Assembly (NCBI GenBank): GCA_964057225.1
Contig: OZ059899.1
Location: forward strand, 17,740,501 to 17,804,500
Length of the DNA stretch: 64,000 nt
Direction: 5' to 3'
From: Auanema rhodensis
Taxonomy: Eukaryota > Nematoda > Chromadorea > Rhabditida > Rhabditidae
Part shown: piece by piece, positions 12,988 through 27,416 of the stretch
How positions within the stretch are numbered: the first letter of the stretch is position 1
Layout of the letters: each line of letters opens with the position of its first letter
Position numbers and translations under genes: made by a program
Notes under the pieces: model-generated
The model's database searches: none
What the model saw: the letters and a program-made list of their open reading frames with translations, nothing else
Told to the model about the DNA's origin: nothing

Positions 12988-14212
12988 TGTGAACTTATAT
13001 CAGTTGATATCTCGGTGCATTTTTAAGCTAGCGCAAATCTGATAACACAGATCGACGCAGCTTAAAAATCCGCATCGAATGCACTATACTACATTGAAAA
13101 ACGCTTAATACAAAAATTAGTTATGATCGTTTGAAAAAAGATGCATTAGTGTATGTTGAGTTTCCATGTACACTCAACATTGCTTCCAAAAACATTTTGA
13201 CAAAAATTTTTCCAAAAAATTTCAAAATAATTTCGCAAAAAGTAAATGTTTTTAGATTCCTTTTTTCAAGGCAAAGACGATGGACAATGTTATTCAACGA
13301 AAAAATTAATTCTGAAGGGTGAAAATCGAGGATATAAGTGTAAACTTATATCAGTTGATATCTCGGTGCATTTTTAAGCTAGCGCAAATCTGATAACACA
13401 GATCGACGCAGCTTAAAAATCCGCATCGAATGCACTATACTACATTGAAAAACGCTTAATACAAAAATTAGTTATGATCGTTTGAAAAAAGATGCATTAG
13501 TGTATGTTGAGTTTCCATGTACACTCAACATTGCTTCCAAAAACATTTTGACAAAAATTTTTCCAAAAAATTTCAAAATAATTTCGCAAAAAGTAAATGT
13601 TTTTAGATTCCTTTTTTCAAGGCAAAGACGATGGACAATGTTATTCAACGAAAAAATTAATTCTGAAGGGTGAAAATCGAGGATATAAGTGTAAACTTAT
13701 ATCAGTTGATATCTCGGTGCATTTTTAAGCTAGCGCAAATCTGATAACACAGATCGACGCAGCTTAAAAATCCGCATCGAATGCACTATACTACATTGAA
13801 AAACGCTTAATACAAAAATTAGTTATGATCGTTTGAAAAAAGATGCATTAGTGTATGTTGAGTTTCCATGTACACTCAACATTGCTTCCAAAAACATTTT
13901 GACAAAAATTTTTCCAAAAAATTTCAAAATAATTTCGCAAAAAGTAAATGTTTTTAGATTTCTTTTTTCAAGGCAAAGACGATGGACAATGTTATTCAAC
14001 GAAAAAATTAATTCTGCAGGGTGAAAATCGAGGATATAAGTGTGAACTTATATCAGTTGATATCTCGGTGCATTTTTAAGCTAGCGCAAATCTGATAACA
14101 CAGATCGACGCAGCTTAAAAATCCGCATCGAATGCACTATACTACATTGAAAAACGCTTAATACAAAAATTAGTTATGATCGTTTGAAAAAAGATGCATT
14201 AGTGTATGTTGA

Positions 14213-14215
14213 GTC
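14213..14215. other. Inversion junction A+/A-
   Basis: Forward A runs to GAGT (phase 174) and is followed directly by CTTCGCCTTG, reverse A from phase 289. The two arms share GT at 14213-14214, a 2-bp microhomology. The 115 bp of phases 175-289 are missing between the arms, so this is a fold-back with a truncated spacer rather than a perfect palindrome. The break on the forward side is the stem/loop border of the 9-bp hairpin. Confidence 0.9.
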
Positions 14216-14754
14216 TTCGCCTTGAAAAAAGGAATCTAAAAACATCTACTTTTCGTGAAATTATTTCGAAATTTTTAGGTAAAATTTTTGTCAAAATGTT
14301 TTTGAAAGCAATGTTGAGTGTACATGGAAACTCAACATACACTAATGCATCATTTTTCAAACGATCATAACTAATTTTTGTATTAAGAGTTTCTCAATGT
14401 AGTATAGTGCATTCGATGCGGATTTTTAAGCTGCGTCGATCTGTGTTATCAGATTTGCGCTAGCTTAAAAATGCACCAAGATATCAACTGAAATAAGTTA
14501 ACACATATATCCTCGATTTTCACCCTGAAGAATTAATTTTTTCGTTGAATAACATTGTCCATCGTCTTCGCCTTGAAAAAAGGAATCTAAAAACATCTAC
14601 TTTTTGTGAAATTATTTTGAAATTTTTAGGGAAAATTTTTGTCAAAATGTTTTTGGAAGCAATGTTGAGTGTACATGGAAACTCAACATACACTAATGCA
14701 TCATTTTTCAAACGATCATAACTAATTTTTGTATTAAGAGTTTCTCAATGTAGT

Positions 14755-17700
14755 ATAGTGCATTCGATGCGGATTTTTAAGCTGCGTCGATCTGTGTTAT
14801 CAGATTTGCGCTAGCTTAAAAATGCACCGAGATATCAACTGTTATAAGTTCACACTTATATCCTCGATTTTCACCCTGAAGAATTAATTTTTTTGTTGAA
14901 TAACATTGTCCATCGTCTTCGCCTTGAAAAAAGAAATCTAAAAACATCTACTTTTTGTGAAATTATTTTGAAATTTTTAGGCAAAATTTTTGTCAAAATG
15001 TTTTTGAAAGCAATGTTGAGTGTACATGGAAACTCAACATACACTAATGCATCATTTTTCAAACGATCATAACTAATTTTTGTATTAAGCGTTTTTCAAT
15101 GTAGTATAGTGCATTCGATGCTGATTTTTAAGCTGCGTCGATCTGTGTTATCAGATTTGCGCTAGCTTAAAAATGCACCGAGATATCAACTGATATAAGT
15201 TTACACTTATATCCTCGATTTTCACCCTGGAGAATTAATTTTTTCGTTGAATAACATTGTCCATCGTCTTCGCCTTGAAAAAAGGAATCTAAAAACATCT
15301 ACTTTTTGTGAAATTATTTTGAAATTTTTAGGGAAAATTTTGGTCAAAATGTTTTTGGAAGCAATGTTGAGTGTACATGGAAACTCAACATACACTAATG
15401 CATCATTTTTCAAACGATCATGACTAATTTTTGTATTGAGGGTTTCTCAATGTAGTATAGTGCATTCGATGCGGATTTTTAAGCTGCGTCGATCTGTGTT
15501 ATCAGATTTGCGCTAGCTTAAAAATGCACCGAGATATCAACTGATATAAGTTCACACTTATATCCTCGATTTTCACCCTGAAAAATTGATTTTTTCGTTG
15601 AATAACATTGTCCATCGTCTTTGCCTTGAAAAAAGGAATCTAAAAACAACTACTTTCTGTGAAATTATTTCGAAATTTTTAGGGAAAATTTTTGTCAAAA
15701 TGTTTTTGGAAGCAATGTTGAGTGTACATGGAAACTCAACATACACTAATGCATCATTTTTCAAACGATCATAACTAATTTTTGTATTAAGCGTTTCTCA
15801 ATGTTGTATAGTGCATTCGATGCGGATTTTTAAGCTGCGTCGATCTATGTTATCAGATTTGCGCTATTTTAAAAATGCACCGAGATATCAACTGATATAA
15901 GTTCACACTTATAATCTCGATTTTCACCCTGAAGAATTAATTTTTTTGTTGAATAACATTGTCCATCGTCTTCACCTTGAAAAAAGGAATCTAAAAACAT
16001 CTACTTTTTGTAAAATTATTTTGAAATTTTTAGGGAAAATTTTTGTCAAAATGTTTTTGGAAGCAATGTTGAGTGTACATGGAAACTCAACATACACTAA
16101 TGCATCATTTTTCAAACGATCATAACTAATTTTTGTATCAAGCGTTTCTCAATGTAGTATAGTGCATTCGATGCGGATTTTTAAGCTGCGTCGATCTGTG
16201 TTATCAGATTTGCGCTAGCTTAAAAAAGCACCGAGATATCAACTGATATAAGTTCACACTTATATCCTCGATTTTCACCCTGAAGAATTAATTTTTTTGT
16301 TGAATAACATTGTCCATCGTCTTCGCCTTGAAAAAAGGAATCTAAAAACATCTACTTTTCGTGAAATTATTTCGAAATTTTCAGGTAAAATTTTTGTCAA
16401 AATGTTTTTGAAAGCAATGTTGAGTGTACATGGAAACTCAACATACACTAATGCATCATTTTTCAAACGATCATGACTAATTTTTGTATTGAGGGTTTCT
16501 CAATGTAGTATAGTGCATTCGATGCGGATTTTTAAGCTGCGTCGATCTGTGTTATCAGATTTGCGCTAGCTTAAAAATGCACCGAGATATCAACTGATAT
16601 AAGTTCACACTTATATCCTCGATTTTCACCCTGAAAAATTGATTTTTTCGTCGAATAACATTGTCCATCGTCTTTGCCTTGAAAAAAGGAATCTAAAAAC
16701 AACTACTTTTTGTGAAATTATTTCGAAATTTTTAGGGAAAATTTTTGTCAAAATGTTTTTGGAAGCAATGTTGAGTGTACATGGAAACTCAACATACACT
16801 AATGCATCATTTTTCAAACGATCATAACTAATTTTTGTATTAAGCGTTTCTCAATGTTGTATAGTGCATTCGATGCGGATTTTTAAGCTGCGTCGATCTG
16901 TGTTATCAGATTTGCGCTAGCTTAAAAATGCACCGAGATATCAACTGTTATAAGTTCACACTTATATCCTCGATTTTCACCCTGAAGAATTAATTTTTTT
17001 GTTGAATAACATTGTCCATCGTCTTCGCCTTGAAAAAAGAAATCTAAAAACATCTACTTTTTGTGAAATTATTTTGAAATTTTTAGGCAAAATTTTTGTC
17101 AAAATGTTTTTGAAAGCAATGTTGAGTGTACATGGAAACTCAACATACACTAATGCATCATTTTTCAAACGATCATAACTAATTTTTGTATTAAGCGTTT
17201 TTCAATGTAGTATAGTGCATTCGATGCTGATTTTTAAGCTGCGTCGATCTGTGTTATCAGATTTGCGCTAGCTTAAAAATGCACCGAGATATCAACTGAT
17301 ATAAGTTTACACTTATATCCTCGATTTTCACCCTGGAGAATTAATTTTTTCGTTGAATAACATTGTCCATCGTCTTCGCCTTGAAAAAAGGAATCTAAAA
17401 ACATCTACTTTTTGTGAAATTATTTTGAAATTTTTAGGGAAAATTTTGGTCAAAATGTTTTTGGAAGCAATGTTGAGTGTACATGGAAACTCAACATACA
17501 CTAATGCATCATTTTTCAAACGATCATGACTAATTTTTGTATTGAGGGTTTCTCAATGTAGTATAGTGCATTCGATGCGGATTTTTAAGCTGCGTCGATC
17601 TGTGTTATCAGATTTGCGCTAGCTTAAAAATGCACCGAGATATCAACTGATATAAGTTCACACTTATATCCTCGATTTTCACCCTGAAAAATTGATTTTT

Positions 17701-18966
17701 TCGTTGAATAACATTGTCCATCGTCTTTGCCTTGAAAAAAGGAATCTAAAAACAACTACTTTCTGTGAAATTATTTCGAAATTTTTAGGGAAAATTTTTG
17801 TCAAAATGTTTTTGGAAGCAATGTTGAGTGTACATGGAAACTCAACATACACTAATGCATCATTTTTCAAACGATCATAACTAATTTTTGTATTAAGCGT
17901 TTCTCAATGTTGTATAGTGCATTCGATGCGGATTTTTAAGCTGCGTCGATCTATGTTATCAGATTTGCGCTATTTTAAAAATGCACCGAGATATCAACTG
18001 ATATAAGTTCACACTTATAATCTCGATTTTCACCCTGAAGAATTAATTTTTTTGTTGAATAACATTGTCCATCGTCTTCACCTTGAAAAAAGGAATCTAA
18101 AAACATCTACTTTTTGTAAAATTATTTTGAAATTTTTAGGGAAAATTTTTGTCAAAATGTTTTTGGAAGCAATGTTGAGTGTACATGGAAACTCAACATA
18201 CACTAATGCATCATTTTTCAAACGATCATAACTAATTTTTGTATCAAGCGTTTCTCAATGTAGTATAGTGCATTCGATGCGGATTTTTAAGCTGCGTCGA
18301 TCTGTGTTATCAGATTTGCGCTAGCTTAAAAAAGCACCGAGATATCAACTGATATAAGTTCACACTTATATCCTCGATTTTCACCCTGAAGAATTAATTT
18401 TTTTGTTGAATAACATTGTCCATCGTCTTCGCCTTGAAAAAAGGAATCTAAAAACATCTACTTTTCGTGAAATTATTTCGAAATTTTCAGGTAAAATTTT
18501 TGTCAAAATGTTTTTGAAAGCAATGTTGAGTGTACATGGAAACTCAACATACACTAATGCATCATTTTTCAAACGATCATGACTAATTTTTGTATTGAGG
18601 GTTTCTCAATGTAGTATAGTGCATTCGATGCGGATTTTTAAGCTGCGTCGATCTGTGTTATCAGATTTGCGCTAGCTTAAAAATGCACCGAGATATCAAC
18701 TGATATAAGTTCACACTTATATCCTCGATTTTCACCCTGAAAAATTGATTTTTTCGTCGAATAACATTGTCCATCGTCTTTGCCTTGAAAAAAGGAATCT
18801 AAAAACAACTACTTTTTGTGAAATTATTTCGAAATTTTTAGGGAAAATTTTTGTCAAAATGTTTTTGGAAGCAATGTTGAGTGTACATGGAAACTCAACA
18901 TACACTAATGCATCATTTTTCAAACGATCATAACTAATTTTTGTATTAAGCGTTTCTCAATGTTGT
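14755..18966 (-). repeat. 2106-bp (6-mer) tandem duplication in reverse satellite A
   Basis: The variant series of the monomers from about 14755 to 16860 is repeated at about 16861-18966. Matching private states include CTGTTATAAG (14840, 16946), GATGCTGATT, CCCTGGAGAATT, GATCTATG with GCGCTATTTT, GTATCAAGCG, and the ATTTTCAGG monomer. All are offset by 2106 bp. Matching stops where 19031 has AAAAAAGCACC against AAAAATGCACC at 16925. Confidence 0.85.
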
Positions 18967-21900
18967 ATAGTGCATTCGATGCGGATTTTTAAGCTGCGTC
19001 GATCTGTGTTATCAGATTTGCGCTAGCTTAAAAAAGCACCGAGATATCAACTGATATAAGTTCACACTTATATCCTCGATTTTCACCCTGAAAAATTGAT
19101 TTTTTCGTTGAATAACATTGTCCATCGTCTTCGCCTTGAAAAAAGGAATCTAAAAACAACTACTTTTTGTGAAATTATTTCGAAATTTTTAGGTAAAATT
19201 TTTGTCAAAATGTTTTTGAAAGCAATGTTGAGTGTACATGGAAACTCAACATACACTAATGCATCATTTTTCAAACGATCATGACTAATTTTTGTATTGA
19301 GCGTTTCTCAATGTAGTATAATGCACTCGATGCGGATTTTTAAGCTGCGTCGATCTGTGTTATCAGATTTGCGCTATCTTTAAAATGCACCGATATATCA
19401 ACTGATATAAGTTCACACTTATATCCTCGATTTTCACCCTGAAAATTTGATTTTTTCGTTGAATAACATTGTCCATCGTCTTCGCCTTGAAAAAAGGAAT
19501 CTAAAAACATCTACTTTTTGTGAAATTATTTTGAAATTTTTAGGGAAAATTTTGGTCAAAATGTTTTTGGAAGCAATGTTGAGTGTACATGGAAACTCAA
19601 CATACACTAATGCATCATTTTTCAAACGATCATAACTAATTTTTGTATTAAGCGTTTCTCAATGTTGTATAGTGCATTCGATGCGGATTTTTAAGCTGCG
19701 TCGATCTGTGTTATCAGATTTGCGCTAGCTTAAAAATGCACCGAGATATCAACTGATATAAGTTCACACTTATATCCTCGATTTTCACCCTGAAAAATTG
19801 ATTTTTTCGTTGAATAACATTGTCCATCGTCTTTGCCTTGAAAAAAGGAATCTAAAAACAACTACTTTCTGTGAAATTATTTCGAAATTTTTAGGGAAAA
19901 TTTTTGTCAAAATGTTTTTGGAAGCAATGTTGAGTGTACATGGAAACTCAACATACACTAATGCATCATTTTTCAAACGATCATAACTAATTTTTGTATT
20001 GAGCGTTTCTCAATGTTGTATAGTGCATTCGATGCGGATTTTTAAGCTGCGTCGATCTATGTTATCAGATTTGCGCTATCTTAAAAATGCACCGAGATAT
20101 CAACTGATATAAGTTCACACTTATAATCTCGATTTTCACCCTGAAGAATTAATTTTTTTGTTGAATAACATTGTCCATCGTCTTCACCTTGAAAAAAGGA
20201 ATCTAAAAACATCTACTTTTTGTAAAATTATTTTGAAATTTTTAGGGAAAATTTTTGTCAAAATGTTTTTGGAAGCAATGTTGAGTGTACATGGAAACTC
20301 AACATACACTAATGCATCATTTTTCAAACGATCATAACTAATTTTTGTATCAAGCGTTTCTCAATGTAGTATAGTGCATTCGATGCGGATTTTTAAGCTG
20401 CGTCGATCTGTGTTATCAGATTTGCGCTAGCTTAAAAATGCACCGAGATATCAACTGATATAAGTTCACACTTATATCCTCGATTTTCACCCTGAAAAAT
20501 TGATTTTTTCGTTGAATAACATTGTCCATCGTCTTTGCCTTGAAAAAAGGAATCTAAAAACAACTACTTTTTGTGAAATTATTTCGAAATTTTTAGGGAA
20601 AATTTTTGTCAAAATGTTTTTGGAAGCAATGTTGAGTGTACATGGAAACTCAACATACACTAATGCATCATTTTTCAAACGATCATAACTAATTTTTGTA
20701 TTAAGCGTTTATCAATGTTGTATAGTGCATTCGATGCGGATTTTTAAGCTGCGTCGATCTGTGTTATCAGATTTGCGCTAGCTTAAAAATGCACCGAGAT
20801 ATCAACTGAAATAAGTTAACACATATATCCTCGATTTTCACCCTGAAGAATTAATTTTTTTGTTGAATAACATTGTCCATCGTCTTCACCTTGAAAAAAG
20901 GAATCTAAAAACATCTACTTTTTGTAAAATTATTTTGAAATTTTTAGGGAAAATTTTTGTCAAAATGTTTTTGGAAGCAATGTTGAGTGTACATGGAAAC
21001 TCAACATACACTAATGCATCATTTTTCAAACGATCATAACTAATTTTTGTATTAAGAGTTTCTCAATGTAGTATAGTGCATTCGATGCGGATTTTTAAGC
21101 TGCGTCGATCTGTGTTATCAGATTTGCGCTAGCTTAAAAATGCACCGAGATATCAACTGTTATAAGTTCACACTTATATCCTCGATTTTCACCCTGAAGA
21201 ATTAATTTTTTTGTTGAATAACATTGTCCATCGTCTTAGCCTTGAAAAAAGGAATCTAAAAACATCTACTTTTTGTGAAATTATTTTGAAATTTTTCGGG
21301 AAAATTTTTGTCAAAATGTTTTTGGAAGCAATGTTGAGTGTACATGGAAACTCAACATACACTAATACATCATTTTTCAAACGATCATAACTAATTTTTG
21401 TATTAAGCGTTTCTCAATGTAGTATAGTGCATTCGATGCGGATTTTTAAGCTGCGTCGATCTGTGTTATCAGATTTGCGCTATCTTAAAAATGCACCGAG
21501 ATATCAACTGATATAAGTTCACACTTATAATCTCGATTTTCACCCTGAAGAATTAATTTTTTTGTTGAATAACATTGTCCATCGTCTTCACCTTGAAAAA
21601 AGGAATCTAAAAACATCTACTTTTTGTAAAATTATTTTGAAATTTTTAGGGAAAATTTTTGTCAAAATGTTTTTGGAAGCAATGTTGAGTGTACATGGAA
21701 ACTCAACATACACTAATGCATCATTTTTCAAACGATCATAACTAATTTTTGTATCAAGCGTTTCTCAATGTAGTATAGTGCATTCGATGCGGATTTTTAA
21801 GCTGCGTCGATCTGTGTTATCAGATTTGCGCTAGCTTAAAAATGCACCGAGATATCAACTGATATAAGTTCACACTTATATCCTCGATTTTCACCCTGAA

Positions 21901-24900
21901 AAATTGATTTTTTCGTTGAATAACATTGTCCATCGTCTTTGCCTTGAAAAAAGGAATCTAAAAACAACTACTTTTTGTGAAATTATTTCGAAATTTTTAG
22001 GGAAAATTTTTGTCAAAATGTTTTTGGAAGCAATGTTGAGTGTACATGGAAACTCAACATACACTAATGCATCATTTTTCAAACGATCATAACTAATTTT
22101 TGTATTAAGCGTTTATCAATGTTGTATAGTGCATTCGATGCGGATTTTTAAGCTGCGTCGATCTGTGTTATCAGATTTGCGCTAGCTTAAAAATGCACCG
22201 AGATATCAACTGAAATAAGTTAACACATATATCCTCGATTTTCACCCTGAAGAATTAATTTTTTTGTTGAATAACATTGTCCATCGTCTTCACCTTGAAA
22301 AAAGGAATCTAAAAACATCTACTTTTTGTAAAATTATTTTGAAATTTTTAGGGAAAATTTTTGTCAAAATGTTTTTGGAAGCAATGTTGAGTGTACATGG
22401 AAACTCAACATACACTAATGCATCATTTTTCAAACGATCATAACTAATTTTTGTATTAAGAGTTTCTCAATGTAGTATAGTGCATTCGATGCGGATTTTT
22501 AAGCTGCGTCGATCTGTGTTATCAGATTTGCGCTAGCTTAAAAATGCACCGAGATATCAACTGTTATAAGTTCACACTTATATCCTCGATTTTCACCCTG
22601 AAGAATTAATTTTTTTGTTGAATAACATTGTCCATCGTCTTAGCCTTGAAAAAAGGAATCTAAAAACATCTACTATTTGTGAAATTATTTTGAAATTTTT
22701 CGGGAAAATTTTTGTCAAAATGTTTTTGGAAGCAATGTTGAGTGTACATGGAAACTCAACATACACTAATACATCATTTTCTAAACGATCATAACTAATT
22801 TTTGTATTGAGGGTTTCTCAATGTAATATAGTGCATTCGATGCGGATTTTTAAGCTGCGTCGATCTGTGTTATCAGATTTGCGCTAGCTTAAAAATGCAC
22901 CGAGATATCAACTGATATAAGTTCACACTTATAATCTCGATTTTCACCCTGAAGAATTAATTTTTTCGTTGAATAACATTGTCCATCGTTTTTGCCTTGA
23001 AAAAAGAAATCTAAAAACATCTACTTTTTGTGAAATTATTTTGAAATTTTTAGGCAAAATTTTTGTCAAAATGTTTTTGAAAGCAATGTTGAGTGTACAT
23101 GGAAACTCAACATACACTAATGCATCATTTTTCAAACGATCATAACTAATTTTTGTATTAAGCGTTTCTCAATGTAGTATAGTGCATTCGATGCGGATTT
23201 TTAAGCTGCGTCGATCTGTGTTATCAGATTTGCGCTAGCTTAAAAATGCACCGAGATATCAACTGTTATAAGTTCACACTTATATCCTCGATTTTCACCC
23301 TGAAGAATTAATTTTTTTGTTGAATAACATTGTCCATCGTCTTCGCCTTGAAAAAAGAAATCTAAAAACATCTACTTTTTGTGAAATTATTTTGAAATTT
23401 TTAGGTAAAATTTTTGTCAAAATGTTTTTGAAAGCAATGTTGAGTGTACATGGAAACTCAACATACACTAATGCATCATTTTTCAAACGATCATGACTAA
23501 TTTTTGTATTGAGGGTTTCTCAATGTAGTATAGTGCATTCGATGCGAATTTTTAAGCTGCGTCGATCTGTGTTATCAGATTTGCGCTAGCTTAAAAATGC
23601 ACCGAGATATCAACTGATATAAGTTCACACTTATATCCTCGATTTTCACCCTGAAGAATTAATTTTTTTGTTGAATAACATTGTCCATCGTCTTCGCCTT
23701 GAAAAAAGGAATCTAAAAACATCTACTTTTCGTGAAATTATTTCGAAATTTTTAGGTAAAATTTTTGTCAAAATGTTTTTGAAAGCAATGTTGAGTGTAC
23801 ATGGAAACTCAACATACACTAATGCATCATTTTTCAAACGATCATGACTAATTTTTGTATTGAGGGTTTCTCAATGTAGTATAGTGCATTCGATGCGGAT
23901 TTTTAAGCTGCGTCGATCTGTGTTATCAGATTTGCGCTAGCTTAAAAATGCACCGAGATATCAACTGATATAAGTTCACACTTATATCCTCGATTTTCAC
24001 CCTGAAAAATTGATTTTTTCGTTGAATAACATTGTCCATCGTCTTTGCCTTGAAAAAAGGAATCTAAAAACAACTACTTTCTGTGAAATTATTTTGAAAT
24101 TTTTAGGTAAAATTTTTGTCAAAATGTTTTTGGAAGCAATGTTGAGTGTACATGGAAACTCAACATACACTAATGCATCATTTTTCAAACGATCATAACT
24201 AATTTTTGTATTAAGCGTTTCTCAATGTTGTATAGTGCATTCGATGCGGATTTTTAAGCTGCGTCGATCTATGTTATCAGATTTGCGCTATTTTAAAAAT
24301 GCACCGAGATATCAACTGATATAAGTTCACACTTATAATCTCGATTTTCACCCTGAAGAATTAATTTTTTTGTTGAATAACATTGTCCATCGTCTTCACC
24401 TTGAAAAAAGGAATCTAAAAACATCTACTTTTTGTAAAATTATTTTGAAATTTTTAGGGAAAATTTTTGTCAAAATGTTTTTGGAAGCAATGTTGAGTGT
24501 ACATGGAAACTCAACATACACTAATGCATCATTTTTCAAACGATCATAACTAATTTTTGTATCAAGCGTTTCTCAATGTAGTATAGTGCATTCGATGCGG
24601 ATTTTTAAGCTGCGTCGATCTGTGTTATCAGATTTGCGCTAGCTTAAAAAAGCACCGAGATATCAACTGATATAAGTTCACACTTATATCCTCGATTTTC
24701 ACCCTGAAGAATTAATTTTTTTGTTGAATAACATTGTCCATCGTCTTCGCCTTGAAAAAAGGAATCTAAAAACATCTACTTTTCGTGAAATTATTTCGAA
24801 ATTTTTAGGTAAAATTTTTGTCAAAATGTTTTTGAAAGCAATGTTGAGTGTACATGGAAACTCAACATACACTAATGCATCATTTTTCAAACGATCATGA

Positions 24901-26308
24901 CTAATTTTTGTATTGAGGGTTTCTCAATGTAGTATAGTGCATTCGATGCGGATTTTTAAGCTGCGTCGATCTGTGTTATCAGATTTGCGCTAGCTTAAAA
25001 ATGCACCGAGATATCAACTGATATAAGTTCACACTTATATCCTCGATTTTCACCCTGAAAAATTGATTTTTTCGTCGAATAACATTGTCCATCGTCTTTG
25101 CCTTGAAAAAAGGAATCTAAAAACAACTACTTTTTGTGAAATTATTTCGAAATTTTTAGGGAAAATTTTTGTCAAAATGTTTTTGGAAGCAATGTTGAGT
25201 GTACATGGAAACTCAACATACACTAATGCATCATTTTTCAAACGATCATAACTAATTTTTGTATTAAGCGTTTCTCAATGTTGTATAGTGCATTCGATGC
25301 GGATTTTTAAGCTGCGTCGATCTGTGTTATCAGATTTGCGCTAGCTTAAAAAAGCACCGAGATATCAACTGATATAAGTTCACACTTATATCCTCGATTT
25401 TCACCCTGAAAAATTGATTTTTTCGTTGAATAACATTGTCCATCGTCTTCGCCTTGAAAAAAGGAATCTAAAAACAACTACTTTTTGTGAAATTATTTCG
25501 AAATTTTTAGGTAAAATTTTTGTCAAAATGTTTTTGAAAGCAATGTTGAGTGTACATGGAAACTCAACATACACTAATGCATCATTTTTCAAACGATCAT
25601 GACTAATTTTTGTATTGAGCGTTTCTCAATGTAGTATAATGCACTCGATGCGGATTTTTAAGCTGCGTCGATCTGTGTTATCAGATTTGCGCTATCTTTA
25701 AAATGCACCGATATATCAACTGATATAAGTTCACACTTATATCCTCGATTTTCACCCTGAAAATTTGATTTTTTCGTTGAATAACATTGTCCATCGTCTT
25801 CGCCTTGAAAAAAGGAATCTAAAAACATCTACTTTTTGTGAAATTATTTTGAAATTTTTAGGGAAAATTTTGGTCAAAATGTTTTTGGAAGCAATGTTGA
25901 GTGTACATGGAAACTCAACATACACTAATGCATCATTTTTCAAACGATCATAACTAATTTTTGTATTAAGCGTTTCTCAATGTTGTATAGTGCATTCGAT
26001 GCGGATTTTTAAGCTGCGTCGATCTGTGTTATCAGATTTGCGCTAGCTTAAAAATGCACCGAGATATCAACTGATATAAGTTCACACTTATATCCTCGAT
26101 TTTCACCCTGAAAAATTGATTTTTTCGTTGAATAACATTGTCCATCGTCTTTGCCTTGAAAAAAGGAATCTAAAAACAACTACTTTCTGTGAAATTATTT
26201 CGAAATTTTTAGGGAAAATTTTTGTCAAAATGTTTTTGGAAGCAATGTTGAGTGTACATGGAAACTCAACATACACTAATGCATCATTTTTCAAACGATC
26301 ATAACTAA
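17500..26308 (-). repeat. Segment of about 2.5 kb repeated 18 monomers (6318 bp) apart
   Basis: About 17500-19990 corresponds to about 23818-26308. Shared private markers include GTATAATGCACTCG (19316 area and 25634 area), CTATCTTTAAAATG with CCGATATATC, CCTGAAAATTTG, and AAAAAAGCACC. The copies differ at a few bases, for example the ATTTTCAGG of 18381-18572 against ATTTTTAGG in its partner. Correspondence ends where GAGCGTTTCTC at about 19999 faces AAGCGTTTATC. Confidence 0.8.
20070..22784 (-). repeat. 1404-bp (4-mer) tandem duplication in reverse satellite A
   Basis: Monomers from about 20070-21380 recur at about 21474-22784. Markers are GCGTTTATCAATG, CTGAAATAAGTTAACACA, CGTCTTAGCC and AATACATCA, each 1404 bp apart. 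The second copy has its own later changes (CTACTATTTG, TTTTCTAAACG). GCGTTTATCAATG also recurs twice near 26326 and 27028, 702 bp apart, so the block end carries a related short duplication. Confidence 0.8.
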
Positions 26309-27416
26309 TTTTTGTATTAAGCGTTTATCAATGTTGTATAGTGCATTCGATGCGGATTTTTAAGCTGCGTCGATCTGTGTTATCAGATTTGCGCTAGCTT
26401 AAAAATGCACCGAGATATCAACTGAAATAAGTTAACACATATATCCTCGATTTTCACCCTGAAGAATTAATTTTTTTGTTGAATAACATTGTCCATCGTC
26501 TTCACCTTGAAAAAAGGAATCTAAAAACATCTACTTTTTGTAAAATTATTTTGAAATTTTTAGGGAAAATTTTTGTCAAAATGTTTTTGGAAGCAATGTT
26601 GAGTGTACATGGAAACTCAACATACACTAATGCATCATTTTTCAAACGATCATAACTAATTTTTGTATCAAGCGTTTCTCAATGTAGTATAGTGCATTCG
26701 ATGCGGATTTTTAAGCTGCGTCGATCTGTGTTATCAGATTTGCGCTAGCTTAAAAATGCACCGAGATATCAACTGATATAAGTTCACACTTATATCCTCG
26801 ATTTTCACCCTGAAAAATTGATTTTTTCGTTGAATAACATTGTCCATCGTCTTTGCCTTGAAAAAAGGAATCTAAAAACAACTACTTTTTGTGAAATTAT
26901 TTCGAAATTTTTAGGGAAAATTTTTGTCAAAATGTTTTTGGAAGCAATGTTGAGTGTACATGGAAACTCAACATACACTAATGCATCATTTTTCAAACGA
27001 TCATAACTAATTTTTGTATTAAGCGTTTATCAATGTTGTATAGTGCATTCGATGCGGATTTTTAAGCTGCGTCGATCTGTGTTATCAGATTTGCGCTAGC
27101 TTAAAAATGCACCGAGATATCAACTGAAATAAGTTAACACATATATCCTCGATTTTCACCCTGAAGAATTAATTTTTTTGTTGAATAACATTGTCCATCG
27201 TTTTTGCCTTGAAAAAAGGAATCTAAAAACATCTACTTTTTGTAAAATTATTTTGAAATTTTTAGGGAAAATTTTTGTCAAAATGTTTTTGGAAGCAATG
27301 TTGAGTGTACATGGAAACTCAACATACACTAATGCATCATTTTTCAAACGATCATAACTAATTTTTGTATTAAGAGTTTCTCAATGTAGTATAGTGCATT
27401 CGATGCGGATTGTTAA

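Larger units (their letters stand above)
1..14214 (+). repeat. Satellite A, left block (351-bp monomers, forward)
   Basis: A head-to-tail array of about 40.5 monomers of exactly 351 bp. The opening bases of the window recur at 352, 703 and so on without visible indels. Copies 1-12 are almost identical. Copies 12-21 alternate between two haplotypes, and copies 22-40 belong to the second haplotype with more private variants. Copies 38 and 39 (12988-13689) share two private changes (CTGAAG for CTGCAG, and GTAAAC for GTGAAC), so one is probably a duplicate of the other. Block-specific bases versus the reverse A block are CTGCAG near phase 326 and AAGTAAATG near phase 253. The block enters from outside the window and ends abruptly at an inversion. 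No genes, mobile elements or unique sequence are present. Confidence 0.98.

Noticed and set aside
1-14214. Regular repeats as a CRISPR array
   Set aside because: The whole 351-bp unit is repeated with no alternation of short repeats and unique spacers, and no cas-like genes are present.
14541-14557. TTTTCGTTGAATAAC in A resembles the first half of a CENP-B box
   Set aside because: The TTCG and following bases fit, but the essential CGGG half is absent (ACAT instead). No full box was found in A or B.
15586-15774. 62-codon frame on the opposite strand of A
   Set aside because: It overlaps the other frame antiparallel, begins with TTG, and appears only in copies with the CTGAAAAATTGATTT or closely related variants. 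Chance frame.
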